Shown one piece after another: positions 26,453-35,736 of a DNA stretch of 64,000 nucleotides. The notes under the pieces were generated by a model. That model did not search any database, had not been told where the DNA came from, and was given only the letters and a program-made list of their open reading frames with translations. Made by a program: the position numbers and the translations under genes. The stretch comes from Poriferisodalis sp965208555 (GTDB taxonomy: Bacteria; Actinomycetota; Acidimicrobiia; Acidimicrobiales; Poriferisodalaceae): assembly GCF_965208555.1 (NCBI RefSeq), contig NZ_OZ242342.1, forward strand, positions 2,914,001 through 2,978,000, given 5' to 3'. Every line of letters begins with the position of its first letter. Position 1 is the first letter of the stretch.

Positions 26453-28657
26453 TCACGTCCCGTCGGGGCGAGCTTCGCCGGCGTGCGCCATCCACGTCGC
26501 GTACATCCCGGCGTACTGCCCGCCCAGCGCCACCAGCTCATCGTGGGTGCCCAGCTCCACCACACCCCCCTCGTCGATCACGGCGATGCGGTCGGCCCGC
26601 ATGGCGGTCGCCAGCCGGTGCGCGATCAGCACCGCAGTCCGGCCCTCGAGCAGCAGGTCCAGCGCCCCTTCGATCTCGGCTTCGGTGCTGAGGTCCACGC
26701 TGGAAGTGGCCTCGTCCAGCACGATCACCCGGGGCCGCGCCACGAATGCCCGGGCCAGCGCGAGCAGCTGCCGCTCGCCGGCCGACAGCGACACGCCGCG
26801 CTCGTGCACCTGGGTGTCGGCACCCTCGGGCAGGCCGTCGATCAGGCGACGCAGACCGACCAGGTCGAGCGCAGCGTCGATGTCGGCATCGAGCTGTGCG
26901 TCACCGTCGCCCGCGGATCGTCCGGCACGGTCGCGCAGGCCGAACGCCACATTGTCCCGGATGGTGCCGTGGAACAGGAACGGCTCCTGCGGGACGACGC
27001 CCAGCTGGTTGCGCAGCGACGACAGCGTCACGTCACGCAGGTCCCAGCCGTCGATCGTGATCCGACCCTCAGTCGGGTCGTAGAACCGGATGATCAGCTT
27101 CGCGATCGTGCTCTTGCCTGCGCCCGTCGGCCCGACCAGGGCGAAGGTCTCGCCCGGGCGGATCTCCAGGCTGACATCGCTCAGCACTTCAGGAGGTTCG
27201 TCGTCAAGCGGCTCGCCGCCCTCGCCAATGGCGCCGTCCAGAACGTCGCCGTCAGCGAAGTCGCTGCCGGTGCCTTTGCCGTGAGAAGACTCCGTTCCGT
27301 TTCCAAGCGCAGGCATCGCCACTGGATCAAATGATGCGTTGAGTTGGCTCACGGGCATCTTCGCTGCGCCATTGGCGGCGCCGTTGCCGCTCGTCCCGTC
27401 GCCATTGCCCTCACTCATCGCCGCCTCGTCGTCGTAGGCGAATGAGACGTTCTCGAGCCGGATGTGACCGGCAACCGGCGGAAGTTCGGCAGCGTCTGGA
27501 TGCTGGCGCACAGTCGGCTGCGTCGCCAGGACCTGGCTGATCTTGCGGAGCCCGGACTGGCCCTGCTGGTAGGTGCTGTAGAGCTGCGCGAGCTGCTGGA
27601 TCGGGGCAAAGAGCGTCGTGACGTACAGCACGAACGCGCCCAGCTCGCCGATGGTGAGGCTGCCATCCAGCACCATCCGCCCGCCGATGGCCAGCACGAG
27701 CCCTTGCGCTGCGATGCCGATGGCCTCGGTGCTGGGTCCATAGATTGCTTGAACCCTGGACATCGACAGGTTGGCGTCGCGGAAACGAGCAGTCACCTTC
27801 CGGTGCCGCACTGCGTTCTCCAGGCGACGGCCTGTGGCTGCAATCACCCGGATCCCTGCCAGATTCTCCGACAGGTCGGCCAGCACGTCCGCGATGCGGT
27901 CGCGGATCTCGGCATAGCCCTGCTCGCTGCGCGCCCGGAACCACAGAGTCAATGCCGCTAGCGGCGGGATGATGCCCCCGAGCAGGATCACCGCCAAGAA
28001 CGGGCTGTAGTTGAACAGCACCGCGGTCACGACGCCCACCGTGAGCACCTGGATCAGCAGGTTCACGATGCCCTCGTTGATGAGCAGCGCTACGTACTCC
28101 ATGTCGGAGGTCATCCGGCTCAGCAGCACCCCGGACTTGGACGTCGTGTACCAGTCCAGCGAGAGTCGCTGGTAGTGGCTGAACAGCCGCAACCGCAAGT
28201 CGAACATGACCTGTTCGGCAATACGCCCGTTCAGGCGTTGACGCAGCCGGCTGAGCAGGATGCTGACCGCGACGACGCCCACGAAGACCAGCACGACCAT
28301 GTTGAGCGCGAAGCGGTCGCCCGCGCTGATGCCGCGATCGATGCCCTGTTGAAAGAGCACCGGCACCGTCTGCATCGCCGCGGTCTCCCCGCAGAGAAGC
28401 AGCAGTGCTCCCGAGACGCCCCAGCTGTGCGGGATCAGCATGTCCCGGAGGCCGAACGTACGCGCCGGCTCCCGATCGGCGCGCTCCGCCACGTGGTCGA
28501 AATTGATCTCCGGTTCGGGGTGTTCGGGCTCGTGCTCGAGCAGCCTGTCGGCGCCTTGCTGCATCTCGGTCGGGACGCCGGCGAAGGGCAGCCCCGCCGC
28601 GGCGCTCGCCTGCGTCGCAGTGGGCCCCATGTGGCCCGGGCCGCCGACCATCACCAT
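26453..28657 (-). CDS. ABC exporter half-transporter B (TMD-NBD) with an unusual linker insertion
   Basis: 734 residues. Six membrane helices (about 80-350), then the ATPase domain with Walker A GPTGAGKSTIAKL, signature LSAGERQLLALARA, Walker B VIVLDEATSSVDL and H-loop LIAHRLATAMRADRI. Between the first strand of the NBD (ENVSFAYDDEA, about 405) and the strand before Walker A (PPEVLSDVSLEI, about 485) lies a 75-residue Gly/Asn/Asp/Glu-rich insertion not usual for the family. The start overlaps the stop of the partner gene by seven bases. The two genes probably form a heterodimeric exporter of lipid, peptide or drug. The consensus Glu after Walker B (DEAT) is present. Confidence 0.88.
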   Translation of the reverse strand: MVMVGGPGHMGPTATQASAAAGLPFAGVPTEMQQGADRLLEHEPEHPEPEINFDHVAERADREPARTFGLRDMLIPHSWGVSGALLLLCGETAAMQTVPVLFQQGIDRGISAGDRFALNMVVLVFVGVVAVSILLSRLRQRLNGRIAEQVMFDLRLRLFSHYQRLSLDWYTTSKSGVLLSRMTSDMEYVALLINEGIVNLLIQVLTVGVVTAVLFNYSPFLAVILLGGIIPPLAALTLWFRARSEQGYAEIRDRIADVLADLSENLAGIRVIAATGRRLENAVRHRKVTARFRDANLSMSRVQAIYGPSTEAIGIAAQGLVLAIGGRMVLDGSLTIGELGAFVLYVTTLFAPIQQLAQLYSTYQQGQSGLRKISQVLATQPTVRQHPDAAELPPVAGHIRLENVSFAYDDEAAMSEGNGDGTSGNGAANGAAKMPVSQLNASFDPVAMPALGNGTESSHGKGTGSDFADGDVLDGAIGEGGEPLDDEPPEVLSDVSLEIRPGETFALVGPTGAGKSTIAKLIIRFYDPTEGRITIDGWDLRDVTLSSLRNQLGVVPQEPFLFHGTIRDNVAFGLRDRAGRSAGDGDAQLDADIDAALDLVGLRRLIDGLPEGADTQVHERGVSLSAGERQLLALARAFVARPRVIVLDEATSSVDLSTEAEIEGALDLLLEGRTAVLIAHRLATAMRADRIAVIDEGGVVELGTHDELVALGGQYAGMYATWMAHAGEARPDGT

Positions 28658-30591
28658 GATGCGACGCTTCCGTGCGGGCCGTCACCGGCGACGGCACTGG
28701 GGTCGAGCCTGTCTGTGTCGCCCGCCGCCGCCAGCACCTCGACATAGCGGGGTTCGGTGGCCAGCAGCTCTGCATGGGTCCCGTCGGCCGCCACCCGCCC
28801 GCCGTCCAGCAGGATCACCCGATCGGCCAGGCTGATCGTGGACAGCCGGTGGGCGATGACGATGGTTGTTCGCTCGGCGAGCAGCGCGATGAGCGCGTCG
28901 TGGATCTTCGCCTCGTGCGCCACGTCGATGGAACTTGTGGCGTCGTCCAGGATCAGCACAGCCGGATCGGCGAGGATGGCCCGCGCAATGGCGATGCGCT
29001 GCCGCTGGCCGCCCGAGAGGTCGTACCCGCGCTCGCCGACCACAGTGTCGTACCCCTCCTCGAGCTCGCTGATGAACTCATGGGCCTGCGCCGCGGTGGC
29101 GGCGGCAATCACTTCGGACCGATCAGCGTCGGGTCGGGCGTAGGCGATGTTGTCGTGAATGGTGGCCGAGAACAGGAACGGCTCGTCGGGAACGAGGCCG
29201 ACAGCCCGGCGCAGGCTGTCGCCGGTGAGGTCGTTCACATCGTGGCCGTCGACGGAGATGGCACCGTCACTGAGGCTGTAGAAGCGCATCAGCAGCCGGG
29301 CGAGCGTCGACTTGCCGCAGCCGGTCCGACCGACGATCGCAACCCGCTCACCGGGGTTGATGCGCAGATCCAGACCGTCGAACACCAGCGGCGCGTCGCG
29401 CCCGGCACTCGCGGTGCCCGCTACGCCCCCGATCGTCTCGGTGCCATAGGCGAAACGGACGTCGTCGAACCGCACTTCCATGCCACCGGGCCCGCCTGTC
29501 GGGCCCTGGCGCAGGGGCAGATCGACGGCGCCGGGACGGTCTGCCACCAGCACCGGCTCATCCAGCACTTGGAAGACGCGTTCTGCTGACGCTTTGGCCC
29601 GCTGGCCGAAGATGAACAGCATCCCGATGAACCGGAACGGCGCCTGCAAGAGCAGGATGTACAGGTAGAAGGTGGCCAGGTTGCCCACCGAGAGCGAGCC
29701 GCCGATGATGAAGTGCCCGCCGACCAGCAGCACCATCGCCATGGCGAGACGCGGGAGGTTCTCGATGACCGGCGTGTAGTGCGCCCTGGTGTTGTGCTGC
29801 AGCATGTTGGCCCAGCGCAGCCGTTGGGTCGCCCGGGCCATCTCGGTGACCTGCCGGGCCTCGGCGGCGAAGGCCTTGACGACCCGTACACCGTTCACGC
29901 TCTCGTGGGTCACGGTGGCGACCTCGGCGTTGCGCGACTGGATGATCCACGACAGCGGGAACATGATGTGCCGCAGCCGCTGGCCCAGCACATAGACGGC
30001 GGGCATGATCAGCATCGTGATGGCAGTCAGCGGCAGGCTGATCCATGCCATGACTGCGATGGCCACCACGAAGTTCAGCAACTGGCTCGACACGATCGGA
30101 GCGAAGGCCAGGTACATCTGCACCGAGCGGATATCGGAGTTGGAGCGGGAGATGATCTCGCCGGTGTGCACCCGGTCGTAGAACGCGAACGACAGCCGGC
30201 TGAGGTGGGCGAACAGCAGCGTACGCAGCTGGAACTCGACCCGATGGCCCATGGAGAAGAGCCCGTAGCGGTAGGTGTAGGTGGAGATGCCGCGAGCGAG
30301 TCCGAGCCCTACCAGGACGATGACCAGCGTCCAGAGCGAGCCCGTTCTGGTTCCATCGGGGCGAGGCACTGCCGCATCGACAGCCATGCCGGCGATCCAC
30401 GGCGCAACGGCCCCCGCGCCCGTCGCCACGATGGCGGCGATCAGCGCCACGATGATGCGCGCCCGCTGGCGTCGCAGCAGCGGTCCGAGCCGGCGGATCC
30501 AGCTCAGCGACGGGTCGGCGCGGATCCAATCCCCATGGTGCTCGGGCTGCGCAGCGGACTCCGCGGGCGCAGTGCTGGGGGCTACCCGCAT
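28651..30591 (-). CDS. ABC exporter half-transporter A (TMD-NBD)
   Basis: 646 residues from ATG 30591; a GTG at 30657 would leave only 15 bases to the divergent neighbour's frame and is less likely. Six membrane helices (about 50-330) are followed by an NBD with Walker A GRTGCGKSTLARLL, signature LSGGQRQRIAIARA, Walker B VLILDDATSSID and H-loop VIAHRLSTISLADRV. Walker B ends in Asp-Asp rather than Asp-Glu, so the catalytic Glu is replaced by Asp. This is typical of the degenerate site in heterodimeric exporters, and the partner keeps the Glu. It is probably co-transcribed with the partner and the downstream ATPase gene. Confidence 0.88.
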   Translation of the reverse strand: MRVAPSTAPAESAAQPEHHGDWIRADPSLSWIRRLGPLLRRQRARIIVALIAAIVATGAGAVAPWIAGMAVDAAVPRPDGTRTGSLWTLVIVLVGLGLARGISTYTYRYGLFSMGHRVEFQLRTLLFAHLSRLSFAFYDRVHTGEIISRSNSDIRSVQMYLAFAPIVSSQLLNFVVAIAVMAWISLPLTAITMLIMPAVYVLGQRLRHIMFPLSWIIQSRNAEVATVTHESVNGVRVVKAFAAEARQVTEMARATQRLRWANMLQHNTRAHYTPVIENLPRLAMAMVLLVGGHFIIGGSLSVGNLATFYLYILLLQAPFRFIGMLFIFGQRAKASAERVFQVLDEPVLVADRPGAVDLPLRQGPTGGPGGMEVRFDDVRFAYGTETIGGVAGTASAGRDAPLVFDGLDLRINPGERVAIVGRTGCGKSTLARLLMRFYSLSDGAISVDGHDVNDLTGDSLRRAVGLVPDEPFLFSATIHDNIAYARPDADRSEVIAAATAAQAHEFISELEEGYDTVVGERGYDLSGGQRQRIAIARAILADPAVLILDDATSSIDVAHEAKIHDALIALLAERTTIVIAHRLSTISLADRVILLDGGRVAADGTHAELLATEPRYVEVLAAAGDTDRLDPSAVAGDGPHGSVASW

Positions 30592-30686
30592 CCCGGCGAG
30601 GCTACCGGCGACCCTGTTCGGCAGGCCGGGGGTTGCCGGTACCGTAAACGCTGCCACTGGGGCGCTCGGGGGTGCACGGCACCGGC

Positions 30687-32048
30687 ATGACGCTGGGACT
30701 CATCGCAGGACTCGGAATCGTCGTCGCGCTCATCGTCTTGAACGGCGTGTACGTGGCCGGTGAATTCTGCTTGCTCGCCGTTGACACCTCGCAGGTCGAC
30801 GTTCTGGCCGGTCAGGGGCAGCGTCGGGCGCGCGGGGTCAGGGCCCTGCTGCGGCGGCTCAACTTCCATCTGGCCGGCGCCCAGCTCGGCATCACGCTCA
30901 CGTCGCTGGTGCTCGGCATCATCGCCGAGGACACCGTCGGCAGCCTGATCGAATGGGCACTCGGCGGCTGGGGAGAGACGTTGTCATCGGCCGGGGTAGT
31001 CGCCGTCGTGGCGATCGCACTGGCTGCCGTCATCCAGATGATCTTCGGCGAGCTGCTCCCGAAGAATCTGGCGGTCTCGCGCCCACTCGGGACGAGCTTG
31101 GCGCTGGCGCCGATCCTGCGGCTCTACGGGACGATCGCTGCGCCGATCACGCTGCTCTTCAACGGCATCGCCAACGCCACAGTGAGAGGCCTCGGTCTTG
31201 AGCCCACCGAGGAGCTTCGCATCGTGCGCACCCGCGACGAGCTGGAGTACGTGGTGCGCTCGTCGCGCCAGCGGACGCTCAGCGACGGCCAGGCCGATCT
31301 GCTGGTGCGGACGCTGCGCCTGGGCCGCAAGGACGCCGCCGATGCGCTGACGCCGCGCACGTCGATGTCGGCCATCGGCACTGAAGCGACGCTCACCGAG
31401 CTGGTGGAGCTGGCCCGTGTCAGAGGGCATTCGCGCTTCCCGGTTCTGGGCGCGAGCTCTGACGATGTGCTCGGCATCGCCGAGGTCCGCGACGTGTTCA
31501 GCGTCGAGGCGACCGAGCGTGACGGCACCCGAGTCGAAGCCATCATGCGACCGGTCGTGGCCGTCGCCGAGAGCCGCAAGCTCGACGGCGTCCTCGCCGA
31601 CATGGCCGCGTCGGACTGCCGGCTGTGCGTGGTGGTCGACGAGCACGGCGGCACCGCCGGGATTCTCACGCGAGAGGACATCGCCGAGCAACTCGTGGGC
31701 GATATCGCTGACGAGTTCGATGAGCCTGCCGCGCTCACGTTGCGCCGGCCGGGCCAGCCGGTGGCGCTTGCGGGCACAGCGACGCTGGACGAAGTGGAGA
31801 CCGACGCAGGCCTGGCGGTGCCGCCAGGTCCGTACGAGACGCTGGCGGGTTTCGTGCTGGAACGCCTCGGCGAGATCCCCTCGGTGGGCGCCGTCGTGAC
31901 CTGGGACGGCTGGCAGCTCGACGTCACCCAGACCGATGGGCTCCGGGTGGCCGAGGTCAGAGTCAGCCCGCCGCCCGCGGCCGCCGGTGACAGCGACGGC
32001 GACGACGGGGTGGACGGAGTTGACGATCGGGTGGACGACCCATCATGA
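30687..32048 (+). CDS. CNNM/CorC (HlyC) family membrane protein
   Basis: 453 residues. An N-terminal DUF21 membrane domain (about 1-190; LNGVYVAGEFCLLAVDTSQVD and QMIFGELLPKNLAVSRP are signatures), a CBS-domain pair (about 210-330; TPRTSMSAIGTEATLTELVEL, VVVDEHGGTAGILTREDI), and a C-terminal CorC_HlyC domain (about 350-435; YETLAGFVLERLGEIPSVG). Relatives export Mg2+ (sometimes with Co2+ or Na+) and sense ATP-Mg through CBS domains. ATG 30687 is chosen over GTG 30672. A second, shorter paralogue follows with a four-base overlap. Confidence 0.88.
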   Translation: MTLGLIAGLGIVVALIVLNGVYVAGEFCLLAVDTSQVDVLAGQGQRRARGVRALLRRLNFHLAGAQLGITLTSLVLGIIAEDTVGSLIEWALGGWGETLSSAGVVAVVAIALAAVIQMIFGELLPKNLAVSRPLGTSLALAPILRLYGTIAAPITLLFNGIANATVRGLGLEPTEELRIVRTRDELEYVVRSSRQRTLSDGQADLLVRTLRLGRKDAADALTPRTSMSAIGTEATLTELVELARVRGHSRFPVLGASSDDVLGIAEVRDVFSVEATERDGTRVEAIMRPVVAVAESRKLDGVLADMAASDCRLCVVVDEHGGTAGILTREDIAEQLVGDIADEFDEPAALTLRRPGQPVALAGTATLDEVETDAGLAVPPGPYETLAGFVLERLGEIPSVGAVVTWDGWQLDVTQTDGLRVAEVRVSPPPAAAGDSDGDDGVDGVDDRVDDPS

Positions 32049-33163
32049 CCACGCTGGCCATTGCCGTGGGCCTGGTGCTCATCGTGTTCAACGGGGCATT
32101 CGTCGCGATCGAGTTCGGCCTCATCGGCGCGAAGCGCGCCGCGGTGGACCGTCAGGCAGCGACCGGCAAGCGCTCGGCATTGGCAGCGCAGCGCATGCAG
32201 TCCGACGTGCTGACCACGCTCGGGGGAGCGCAGTTGGGCATCACCCTGTGCTCGCTGGCAGTCGGACGCCTCACCGAGCCGGCAATCGCCGGCCTCATCG
32301 AGCGGGCGGTGCACGGCATCATCGAGATCCCCGACGCTGCGCTGCACGCCATCGGCTTCGGCATCGGGCTGGGCATCGTGACGGTGCTGCACATGGTGTT
32401 CGGCGAGATGGTGCCCAAGAACCTGGCGCTCATCGGGCCCGAGCGCACGCTGCTGGTGCTGGCCCGGCCCATGGCTGCGTACCTTGCCGTCTTCCGTCCG
32501 GTCGCCCGGGCGCTGCAGTGGGTCGCGAACGGCTTGACCCGGATGCTGCGCGTCGAGCCGACGACCGAGCTTGCCGACGTGGCGACGCCCGCCGAGCTGA
32601 CGCTGATGGCGCAAGATTCGCTGGCCGAGGGCCATATCGCGCCGACCGACGTGGCACTGCTGGAGCGAGCCATGCGGTTCGAGGCAACGAAGGTGAGCGA
32701 GATCATGGCGCCCGCGGGCGCGGTTGCGGCCGTGCGGCTGGCCGACCCGCTCACCGAGGTCGAGCAGCAATTCGCCCGCACCGGCCATTCACGGCTGGTC
32801 GTGCTCGGCGACGGACCCGACGATGTGCGAGGAATGCTGCACAGCAATGATCTGGCGATCTCTGCGGTGCGCGACGCCAGCGACCTCGCCGAAGCTGACC
32901 GTCTCGCTGCCGCGCAGTCTGCCGGCCGCGGCCTCGTGCGCCGGATGCTGCGGCTGGGCCCCGACGTGGCGCTCGACAGGGCGCTGCGCCGCATGCAGCG
33001 CACACGGATCCACCTTGCCGTCGTCGCCGATGCTGAGCGGCGCACGCTCGGGGTCGTGGCCCTCGACGACCTGCTGCGCAGCCTGATCGGCGATCCCGGC
33101 AGTGCTGGCGAGAAAACCGCCGCGACGGGCGGCGCTGAGGGTGGCACACTCGCTTCTGGTTAG
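32045..33163 (+). CDS. CNNM/CorC-family paralogue lacking the C-terminal domain
   Basis: 372 residues. DUF21 domain (FNGAFVAIEFGLIGAKRAAVD, HMVFGEMVPKNLALIGPE) and a CBS pair (about 210-345). The chain ends shortly after LGVVALDDLLRSLIGD, so the CorC_HlyC domain found in the upstream paralogue is missing. Pairs of long and short CorC proteins in tandem are common in actinobacteria and probably form a heteromer. The start overlaps the upstream stop (ATGA). Confidence 0.86.
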   Translation: MTTLAIAVGLVLIVFNGAFVAIEFGLIGAKRAAVDRQAATGKRSALAAQRMQSDVLTTLGGAQLGITLCSLAVGRLTEPAIAGLIERAVHGIIEIPDAALHAIGFGIGLGIVTVLHMVFGEMVPKNLALIGPERTLLVLARPMAAYLAVFRPVARALQWVANGLTRMLRVEPTTELADVATPAELTLMAQDSLAEGHIAPTDVALLERAMRFEATKVSEIMAPAGAVAAVRLADPLTEVEQQFARTGHSRLVVLGDGPDDVRGMLHSNDLAISAVRDASDLAEADRLAAAQSAGRGLVRRMLRLGPDVALDRALRRMQRTRIHLAVVADAERRTLGVVALDDLLRSLIGDPGSAGEKTAATGGAEGGTLASG

Positions 33164-33223
33164 GCCCTGCTGGTTAGGCTCCCGCGCTCGTTGCGAGGCC
33201 CCGTGCGGCCGAGACCCCACATC

Positions 33224-34834
33224 ATGACTTGGATCGACAAAGCGCTCGACGGCTGCCCCCGGCAAGTCGTGGTCAACGATTCCAAGACGCCCAGCGGCCG
33301 AGCGCACGTGGGTTCGCTGCGCGGCGTGCTGATCCACGACGCCTTGGCCCGGGTGGCCCGCGAGCGTGGCTTGGATGCGACGTTCATGTACGGCTGCGAC
33401 GACATGGACGCAGTCGACGAGATCCCATTCGGCACCGGCGAGCACTTCGTGGAGCACCTCGGCAAACCCCTGTGGGCAGCCCCGGCGCCTGAGGGCCTTC
33501 GTGGCGATTCGATGGCCGAGGCCTACTTCGGCGAATTCACCGGAAAGTGGTTCGATGCCGCCGACTCGCCGGCCGATGACACACCCGGGCCGTTCGACAA
33601 GCTCGGCGTGAACGCCGAGTTCTACCGCATGAGCGACATCTACCGGTCTGGCCGGCTCGACGCGGTCATCGACACGTTCCTGCGCGCCGCGGCAGACGTG
33701 AGGCAGATCTACCTCAGGCTCAGCGGAGCCGAGCGTGCCGACGACTGGCTGCCGTTCCAGCCCATCTGCGAGCGGTGCGGCCGCATCGGCACCACGTATG
33801 CCACCGACTACGACGGCGAGACCGTGGCGTATGAGTGCCGGGCCGACCTCGTGGCCTGGGCGACCGGCTGCGGGCACCGGGGCCGCATCAGCCCGTTCGG
33901 CGGCAACGGCAAGCTGCCGTGGAAGCTGGAGTGGGCCGCCAAGTGGAAGCTCTTCGGCGTGTCGATCGAAGGCGCCGGCAAGGATCACATGGCTGCCAGC
34001 GGATCGCACGAGGTGTCCTCCGCGCTGGCCCGCCAAGTGCTCCAATGCCCGGTGCCCGTGCCGGTGCCGTACGAGTTCTTCACGCTCGGCGGCGCCAAGA
34101 TGAGCTCGTCACGTGGCATCGGCATGACCTCGTCGGAATTGGTCGAGTTGCTGCCGCCCGAGCTGCTGCGTTATGTCGTGCTGCGAACCCAGCCGCGCCG
34201 AGCCATCGACTTCGCCCTTGACGTGCCCGGCCTCACCAAAGCGTTCGTCGAGTACGAGCGCCTCTGGCGTTCCGCAGCGGGTGTGGAACCGCAACCCAAC
34301 GACGTCCAGCTCTACTCGGTCTCACGCTCATTGCCGGGCGAGCATGTGCCGCCGGCGCCCGAGTTCAGCCCGCCCTTCGACTCCGTGCTGAGTTTGTCCC
34401 AACAGCCGCACATGCAGCTCGACGACCACATTGCATCGCTCGGCGTCCAGCTCAGCGAGGTGGAGTCGGCGTGGCTGGATGACAAGGCTGAAGTGGCGAA
34501 ACAGCTGATGGAGAACCGCCCCGATCTCGCTGACAGGCTTGCCATGCTTGATACGGCCGAAGCGATTCGGCAGCGTGATGAGCTGAGCGACCGTCAGATC
34601 GCCTTCCTCGGTGAGCTCGCGCGCCGTCTCGAAGCGTTGGAGCCATGGAGCGCCCGGGCCATACAGGACGAGATATTCGAGTCAGCACGCGGCGTCGAGA
34701 TCGACCCCAAGGCTGATGCAGCGTTGGTCTTCGAGGCGCTCTACAAGGTGCTCTTCGGTTCCGAGACCGGACCGCGAGCCGGCAGCTATCTCGAATTCCT
34801 CGGCCGTCACGAGACGCTGCAACGCTTGGGCTGA
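33224..34834 (+). CDS. lysS: Lysyl-tRNA synthetase, class I
   Basis: 536 residues. The class I signature TPSGRAHVGSLRG (HIGH equivalent) and KMSSSRGIG (KMSKS equivalent) frame the Rossmann catalytic domain. A zinc-knuckle-like region (CERCGRIG, ECRADL, CGHRG) lies near 190-225. The helical C-terminal region matches archaeal-type class I LysRS. Class I LysRS is found in archaea and a minority of bacteria including several actinobacteria, replacing the usual class II enzyme. The ATG at 33224 gives the family N-terminus MTWIDKALD. The gene converges on fabI with six bases between stops. Confidence 0.93.
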   Translation: MTWIDKALDGCPRQVVVNDSKTPSGRAHVGSLRGVLIHDALARVARERGLDATFMYGCDDMDAVDEIPFGTGEHFVEHLGKPLWAAPAPEGLRGDSMAEAYFGEFTGKWFDAADSPADDTPGPFDKLGVNAEFYRMSDIYRSGRLDAVIDTFLRAAADVRQIYLRLSGAERADDWLPFQPICERCGRIGTTYATDYDGETVAYECRADLVAWATGCGHRGRISPFGGNGKLPWKLEWAAKWKLFGVSIEGAGKDHMAASGSHEVSSALARQVLQCPVPVPVPYEFFTLGGAKMSSSRGIGMTSSELVELLPPELLRYVVLRTQPRRAIDFALDVPGLTKAFVEYERLWRSAAGVEPQPNDVQLYSVSRSLPGEHVPPAPEFSPPFDSVLSLSQQPHMQLDDHIASLGVQLSEVESAWLDDKAEVAKQLMENRPDLADRLAMLDTAEAIRQRDELSDRQIAFLGELARRLEALEPWSARAIQDEIFESARGVEIDPKADAALVFEALYKVLFGSETGPRAGSYLEFLGRHETLQRLG

Positions 34835-34840
34835 TCGGCG

Positions 34841-35620
34841 TTAGGCGCCCATGGCGTGGTAGCCGCCGTCCACGTGCACGATCTCGCCGGTGGTGCCGCC
34901 GAACCAGTCCGACATCAGCGCCAGCGTGCTGCGTGCCACTGCTTCGCTGTCGGTGATGTCCCAGCCCAGCGGGGCACGCTCGGTCCACGCATCTTCGAAC
35001 TCGGCAAATCCGGGTATCGACTTGGCGGCCATGGTGCGGATCGGTCCTGCCGAAATCAGGTTCACCCGGATGCCCTGCGGTCCCAGCGACTTCGCGAGGT
35101 AGCGAGCCGCCGACTCGAAGGCCGCCTTGGCCACGCCCATCCAGTCATAGACCGGCCACGCGACGCTCGCATCGAAGGTGAGCCCGACCACTGCGCCTTT
35201 GGCTTCCGCCAGCAATGGCGCCATCGGCGACGTCAGCGAAGCGAGGCTGTAGGCGGAGATGTTCAGCGCCGTGGCGACGTCCTCCCATGGGGCGTGGAGG
35301 AAGTTGCCGCCGAGGCAGCTTGCGGGCGCGAAGCCGATGGCGTGCAGCAGGCCGTCGAGCCGGCCCCACCGCTGCTCCAAGTCCGCACGAACCGCCTCGA
35401 TCTCGTCCGGCACCGTCACGTCGCAGGGCAGCACATCGGGCGGGTCGGGCAGCCTGCGGGCGGCCCGCTCGGTGAGGCGGATGCCCCGGCCCGCGCCGGT
35501 CAGCACGATCTCGGCACCGTGTTCCTGAGCCAGTCGTGCCACGTTGAATGCCAGCGAGGCGTCGGTCAGCACGCCGGTGATGAGGAACTTCTTGCCGTCC
35601 ACGATGCCGCTGCCCGCCAC
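34841..35620 (-). CDS. fabI: Enoyl-[acyl-carrier-protein] reductase (InhA/FabI type)
   Basis: 259 residues. NADH-dependent reduction of the enoyl-ACP double bond in fatty acid elongation. KKFLITGVLTDASLAF is the nucleotide-binding motif, LHAIGFAP the conserved loop, and VYDWMGVAKAAFES places Tyr158 and Lys165 at exactly the residue numbers of the mycobacterial InhA active site. GPIRTMAAKSIPGF covers the substrate loop, and IVHVDGGYHAMGA is the C-terminal signature. GTG start. It is 10 residues shorter than InhA, at the ends only. Confidence 0.94.
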   Translation of the reverse strand: MAGSGIVDGKKFLITGVLTDASLAFNVARLAQEHGAEIVLTGAGRGIRLTERAARRLPDPPDVLPCDVTVPDEIEAVRADLEQRWGRLDGLLHAIGFAPASCLGGNFLHAPWEDVATALNISAYSLASLTSPMAPLLAEAKGAVVGLTFDASVAWPVYDWMGVAKAAFESAARYLAKSLGPQGIRVNLISAGPIRTMAAKSIPGFAEFEDAWTERAPLGWDITDSEAVARSTLALMSDWFGGTTGEIVHVDGGYHAMGA

Positions 35621-35736
35621 GCTCTCGCCTCCGCTGTCGTCATCGATCCCGCAGCCTGCGGGGCCGCTCTTCGCGGGACGCTACCGCCGCGCTGTGGATC
35701 GCCTCGCCATTGCCGTCCAGCGAGCGTGGCCGTACC

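Noticed and set aside
26090..27334. 414-codon plus-strand frame opposite the ABC genes
   Set aside because: Shadow of two ABC proteins whose ATPase motifs are unmistakable.
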